From Amycolatopsis pretoriensis (lineage in GTDB: Bacteria > Actinomycetota > Actinomycetes > Mycobacteriales > Pseudonocardiaceae), in assembly GCF_900107925.1 (NCBI RefSeq), contig NZ_FNUJ01000020.1, forward strand, positions 1 through 64,000: a stretch of DNA of 64,000 nt, given 5' to 3'. Both the position numbers and the translations under genes were made by a program. The first letter of the stretch is position 1; each line of letters starts with the position of its first letter. The notes below the pieces were generated by a model. The model saw nothing but the letters and a program-made list of their open reading frames with translations, made no database searches and was not told where the DNA came from. Below, in pieces: positions 60,490-64,000 of the stretch.

Positions 60490-60858
60490 TGGGCACTGCC
60501 GCCGCCGGCGTGGCCGGCGCCTCCTCGGCGTCCTCGTCGGTGGTCTCCTCCAGCACCTGCTCGCCGCGCGCACCCGCCGGTGGCAGCGGGAAACGCGCTC
60601 GCCAAGCTGAAGCAGACCGTCTACGCCGAGTACTTGCGCTCGATCAGCGCCAGCTACGGTCAGGCGATCGCCGGCGAGCGGAGCCTCGCCGGCACCACGG
60701 TTTCCCGGGCCGCCAGGAAGCTCACGACCATCGTGCTCGCCGTCCACTCGCGGGTCGCCGCGGGCGACGGCGTCGAGGAAGCGATCGTGGCCGCCGTCGA
60801 CGAGGAGCGGCTCGCCTTGGTCGAAATCTTCAAGACCGATCTCAAGATCGAACCGTAG
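60489..60858 (+). pseudogene. frameshifted small membrane protein gene
   Basis: Three frames join into one sensible protein. Frame one (ATG 60489) gives MGTAAAGVAG. Frame two gives LLGVLVGGLLQHLLAARTRR then WQRE from 60521. Frame three gives NALAKLKQTVYAEYLRSISA and onward to the stop at 60858. Each switch needs one added base (near 60520 and near 60591, the latter in an AAA run). The joined product would be a one-span protein with a cytoplasmic helical tail. It is a decayed gene or has sequence errors. The intact 3' frame alone, from GTG 60580, would give 92 residues. Confidence 0.5.
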
Positions 60859-60907
60859 CCGGAAACCCGCCCCGCGAAACACCTCCGTCGTGCTAAACAA
60901 AGCGGCG

Positions 60908-62140
60908 ATGGGAAAACTGACGCGCCGCGCCCGGGCCAAAGCGGACTACCTCGGCTTCATCGGCGCCCGGGAGTGGCCGCTCGCTGCCTCTGGCCTCGGC
61001 GTTGTGCTCGGTGTCGTCACCATCCTGCCCAGCGCCGTCGGGGTCGTGCTCTCCGTCGTCGCGCTGGCCCTCGGGGTCGCCACCTTCACCCGCGATGTCC
61101 GGCTGCTGCGCCGGCGGTGGGCCGGGTTCGCCTTCACCTCCATCGCCGCGCCCTTCCCCACCGCGGAACTGCCGCCGCCGTCCGCCTATCCGGCGTCGGA
61201 TTACCTCGCCGTTCCTTCGCGGGGAACCGCGCTCGTCAGCGACGCGATCGACCAGGATCTCTGGACCGAGCACCACACCGTCGACGTCGCCGAGGAGCCC
61301 TACCGGCTGCCGCCCGCGCTCAAAGCGACCGCTCCCCACGTCCTCCCACTGCGGGCCCGCGGCCGCCTGCTCTTCAACGGTCCCATCGTCGGCATGCGCG
61401 GCGATCCGCTCCCCGCCTCCGGGGCGCGGCCCGCGCCCATCCGGTTGCACCGCGCCCGGTTCTTCGACGCCGTCTGCTCGAACGAGCTCGGCACGCTCCG
61501 CATCACCCGCGCCGGCACCGGCGAGGAGTACGACCTGCGCAAGGCCGAGCTGACCGGCACCGACGGCACTCTCCGCGAGCTCGGCAGCAGCACGCTCGCC
61601 GACCTGATCGGCGTCTCGACGGTCGCCTTCACCACCGACGGCAAGCTCGTCACCGTCCGGCAGTCCTCGCTCAACGCCGTGAGCGGGCTGCTGCTGGCGC
61701 CCTCGGGCAGTGGCTCGCTCGAGCCGAAGGACCTGCGCACGCCGGACGGCGGCCCGCGGCGGTTCCTGCACACCGCGATCCGGGCCGGCATGGAACGCGA
61801 ACTCTGCGAGGAAAGCGGGCTCACGCCCCAGGACGTCCGCGAAACCAAGGTCGCCGGGTTCGCGCGCTGGATGGAACGCGGTGCCAAGCCGGAGTTCTTC
61901 GGCGTGACCGAGCTGGCGGTCGACAGCACCGAAGTCGCCTCACGTCAGCCGGTCAGCGGCGAACGCCTCTACAGCGCCGGGCTGACGCTCTTCGACGTCG
62001 ACCTCCCGGCGATCGGCGCCGCGCTGGCCGGCGGTGTCCCGCTCAGCGAAGCACTTCCGCAGCGGATCTGGGAAGACGGTTCGCTGCCGCTCCTGCTGGC
62101 CTTGCGCGCCGCGGCGGCGTGGCAAGCGGCTCGGGTCTGA
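60908..62140 (+). CDS. membrane-anchored Nudix-like protein
   Basis: This 410-aa protein has two hydrophobic segments near the N terminus (about 24-60: WPLAASGLGVVLGVVTILPSA and VVLSVVALALGVATF). A long region of unknown fold follows, then a Nudix-type box near residues 290-310 (AIRAGMERELCEESGL, fitting REUxEExGU). It may hydrolyse a nucleoside diphosphate derivative at the membrane, but the domain is remote from characterised Nudix enzymes. ATG 60908 is used; GTG 60890 in frame is possible, and neither has a strong ribosome site. Confidence 0.7.
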   Translation: MGKLTRRARAKADYLGFIGAREWPLAASGLGVVLGVVTILPSAVGVVLSVVALALGVATFTRDVRLLRRRWAGFAFTSIAAPFPTAELPPPSAYPASDYLAVPSRGTALVSDAIDQDLWTEHHTVDVAEEPYRLPPALKATAPHVLPLRARGRLLFNGPIVGMRGDPLPASGARPAPIRLHRARFFDAVCSNELGTLRITRAGTGEEYDLRKAELTGTDGTLRELGSSTLADLIGVSTVAFTTDGKLVTVRQSSLNAVSGLLLAPSGSGSLEPKDLRTPDGGPRRFLHTAIRAGMERELCEESGLTPQDVRETKVAGFARWMERGAKPEFFGVTELAVDSTEVASRQPVSGERLYSAGLTLFDVDLPAIGAALAGGVPLSEALPQRIWEDGSLPLLLALRAAAAWQAARV

Positions 62141-62192
62141 CCGATTCGCCCCTGTTCCCGGCGTGACCGGACCGCTACGATCGTCCGCAATT

Positions 62193-62211
62193 GTTAGGAA
62201 AGTTCCCTAAC
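62193..62211. promoter_or_regulatory. palindromic operator upstream of the csxA-like gene
   Basis: GTTAGG (62193-62198) and CCTAAC (62206-62211) form an inverted repeat with the spacer AAAGTTC, about 50 bases before the gene start. Similar GTTAGGAAA-type palindromes occur before exported glycosidase and chitosanase genes of actinomycetes and are bound by ROK-family repressors such as CsnR; that link is from memory. Confidence 0.6.
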
Positions 62212-62261
62212 GATGGGCATGCTGTTCCCCCACGCCGCCGTGGTGCCTAGGAGGCGCGCTA

Positions 62262-64000
62262 GTGAGCTATCGGCAGAAGAGAACCCGGACCCTCGTGGCG
62301 GCGGCGGTGCTCGCCGTCGCCGTGAGCGGGGCGACCGTCCCGGCGGCGACCGGCCAGGAGCAGGCCAGAGCGGTGGTCACCGCCGCGGCGCCCGCCACCG
62401 CCGTTCCCGGCTTCCTGATCCAGACCTCGGCCCAGGTCGGCGACGACTCGGCCGTGTCCAAGCCGGGGTACAACACCAGCGGCTGGTACCCGGTCGGCCC
62501 GCGCTCGACCGTCTACGCCGGCCTGCTGGCCAACGGCAAGTACGCCGACCCGTTCTACTCCACCAACATGAAGAACGTGCCGACCGCGGACTTCCAGGTC
62601 CCGTGGTGGTACCGCACCGACCTCACGGTCACCGACACCACCCAGCGCACCTACCTCGACTTCAGCGGCGTGCTGTCCAAGGCCGACGTCTGGGTCAACG
62701 GGACGCGCGTCGCCGACAAGACCCAGGTCACCGGCGCCTACACCCGCCACGACCTGGACATCACCGCGCTGGTGAAGGCCGGCACGAACAGCGTCGCGTT
62801 CAAGGTCTACCCCAACGACCCGAACAAGGACCTGTCGATGGGCTGGATCGACTGGGCCCAGACCCCGCCGGACCAGAACATGGGCATCGTGCGGGACGTC
62901 CTCGTCCGGCGCAGCGGCCCGGTGGCGCTGCGCGGCGGCCACGTCGTGACGAAGCTGACCGGCCTGAGCCACGCGGACCTCACGGTGAAGGCCGACGTCC
63001 GCAACGACTCGGCGGCCGCCGTGTCCACGACCGTCTCCGGCACGGTCGCCGGCAAACCGATCAGCCAGACGGTGAGCCTGGCCGCGAAGGAGAAGAAGAC
63101 CGTCACCTTCGGCACGGTCGGGATCGACAACCCGCAGGTCTGGTGGCCGGCCGGGATGGGCGGGCAGCCGCTCTACGACCTCGACCTGGCCGCGAACGTC
63201 GGCGGGACCGCGTCGGACACCTCGCACTCCAGCTTCGGCGTGCGCACGGTGACGGCGAACAAGAACTCCAGCGGCGGCCGCTCCTACACGATCAACGGGC
63301 GCCCGCTGCTGATCAAGGGCGGCGGCTACTCGCCGGACCTGTTCCTGCGCTGGAACGAGCAGTACGCGGCCGACAAGCTCGCCTACGTCAAGGACCTCGG
63401 GCTCAACACCGTGCGCCTGGAGGGGCACATCGAGCCGGACGAGTTCTTCGACCTCGCCGACCGGATGGGCGTGCTGACGCTGCCCGGCTGGGAATGCTGC
63501 GACAAGTGGGAGGGCCAGGTCAACGGCGACGAGAAGGGCGATCCCTGGACCGCCGCCGACTACCCGGTCGCGAAGGCGTCGATGACCGCGGAGGCCGAGC
63601 GCCTGCGCGACCACCCGAGCGTCATCTCCTTCCTGATCGGCAGCGACTTCGCGCCGGACGCGACGATCGAGAAGAACTACCTCGACGCGCTGGGCGCCGC
63701 GGACTGGCCCACCCCGGTGGTCCCGGCCGCGTCGGCGAAGTCGTCGCCGCAGCTCGGGTCGTCGGGCATGAAGATGAACGGCCCGTACGACTACGTCCCG
63801 CCGAACTACTGGTACGACAAGGCGCACACCGATCTCGGCGGCGCGTGGAGCTTCAACTCCGAAACCAGCGCCGGGCCGGACATCCCGACCATGGACACGC
63901 TCAAGCGGATGATGTCCTCGAGCGAGCTCGACACGATGTGGAAGAACCCGTCGGCCGCGCAGTACCACCGGTCGTCGTCCTCGACCTTCGCCAACCTGAA
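62262..64000 (+). CDS. csxA: exo-beta-D-glucosaminidase, GH2 (partial, 3' end outside window)
   Basis: 579 codons are present and the frame is open to the right edge. The product removes GlcN residues from the non-reducing end of chitosan. It opens with a signal peptide (QKRTRTLVAAAVLAVAVSGA) and reads closely like the Amycolatopsis orientalis CsxA as I recall it (STVYAGLLANGKYADPFYST, GWIDWAQTPPDQNMGIVRDV, LPGWECCDKWEGQVNG). The acid/base is D462 in IGSDFAPD and the nucleophile E534 in FNSETSAG, offset by seven from the published numbering. GTG 62262 follows GGAGGCGCGCTA. It is the best species clue in the window. Confidence 0.95.
   Translation, partial: MSYRQKRTRTLVAAAVLAVAVSGATVPAATGQEQARAVVTAAAPATAVPGFLIQTSAQVGDDSAVSKPGYNTSGWYPVGPRSTVYAGLLANGKYADPFYSTNMKNVPTADFQVPWWYRTDLTVTDTTQRTYLDFSGVLSKADVWVNGTRVADKTQVTGAYTRHDLDITALVKAGTNSVAFKVYPNDPNKDLSMGWIDWAQTPPDQNMGIVRDVLVRRSGPVALRGGHVVTKLTGLSHADLTVKADVRNDSAAAVSTTVSGTVAGKPISQTVSLAAKEKKTVTFGTVGIDNPQVWWPAGMGGQPLYDLDLAANVGGTASDTSHSSFGVRTVTANKNSSGGRSYTINGRPLLIKGGGYSPDLFLRWNEQYAADKLAYVKDLGLNTVRLEGHIEPDEFFDLADRMGVLTLPGWECCDKWEGQVNGDEKGDPWTAADYPVAKASMTAEAERLRDHPSVISFLIGSDFAPDATIEKNYLDALGAADWPTPVVPAASAKSSPQLGSSGMKMNGPYDYVPPNYWYDKAHTDLGGAWSFNSETSAGPDIPTMDTLKRMMSSSELDTMWKNPSAAQYHRSSSSTFANL

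Overview
The window is chromosomal DNA of a high-GC actinomycete, most probably an Amycolatopsis. Coding regions are visibly GC-rich, GTG starts and 1-4 bp gene overlaps are common, and the partial gene at the right edge reads like the Amycolatopsis exo-beta-D-glucosaminidase CsxA. No phage, IS element, CRISPR array or antibiotic cluster was seen.

Layout. 1-435: 5' end of a 16S rRNA gene (minus strand) with its leader. 436-4355: tyrS, an alkyladenine glycosylase, and a TetR-controlled operon (SRPBCC, DUF4166, tetR) behind two palindromic operators. 4348-11769: arginine operon argC-J-B-D-F-R-(85-codon argG-like remnant)-H, with a probably leaderless argC under an ARG box. 11844-16425: WYL regulator, hypothetical gene, secreted tripeptidyl-aminopeptidase-type hydrolase, DNA alkylation repair protein. 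16426-23379: pheST, a DUF6159 membrane protein, and infC-rpmI-rplT-rRNA methyltransferase, with infC starting at ATC. 23380-31972: DUF1844 protein, a GntR/ACC-deaminase pair, then ridA-iclR-pfkB divergent from an amino acid deaminase / D-aminoacylase / GntP transporter operon. 31965-37624: a DasR-type dre site in front of a lactonase, a Das-like sugar ABC system without an ATPase, and a GH20 hexosaminidase.

37668-44672: small conserved-looking gene, M64 peptidase, DUF3558 lipoprotein, a CitAB/DcuSR-type two-component system next to a dctA transporter, and an HxlR regulator. 44778-48789: DHA2 efflux pump, SRPBCC protein, and a SigK/RskA-like ECF sigma/anti-sigma pair with a COG4315 lipoprotein. 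48790-54267: lipoprotein, uvrA, acyltransferase, MBL hydrolase.

54308-55250 is a small accessory island: an odd tRNA-like gene whose anticodon arm is three bases short, a 20-bp hairpin that consumes its 3' end, and a low-GC gene with two TTA codons and an R-x4-H (HEPN-like) motif. 55463-59537 holds an AMIN-like secreted protein and a minus-strand cluster: Crp regulator, a 55-aa membrane/secreted peptide, a 14-aa peptide, an unknown 321-aa protein, a cyclase-like 201-aa protein and a DUF1684 protein. This cluster and the tRNA-like/HEPN island are the best candidates for undescribed systems. The right end holds rnhA, a YchJ-type protein, a frameshifted gene, a Nudix-like membrane protein and csxA.
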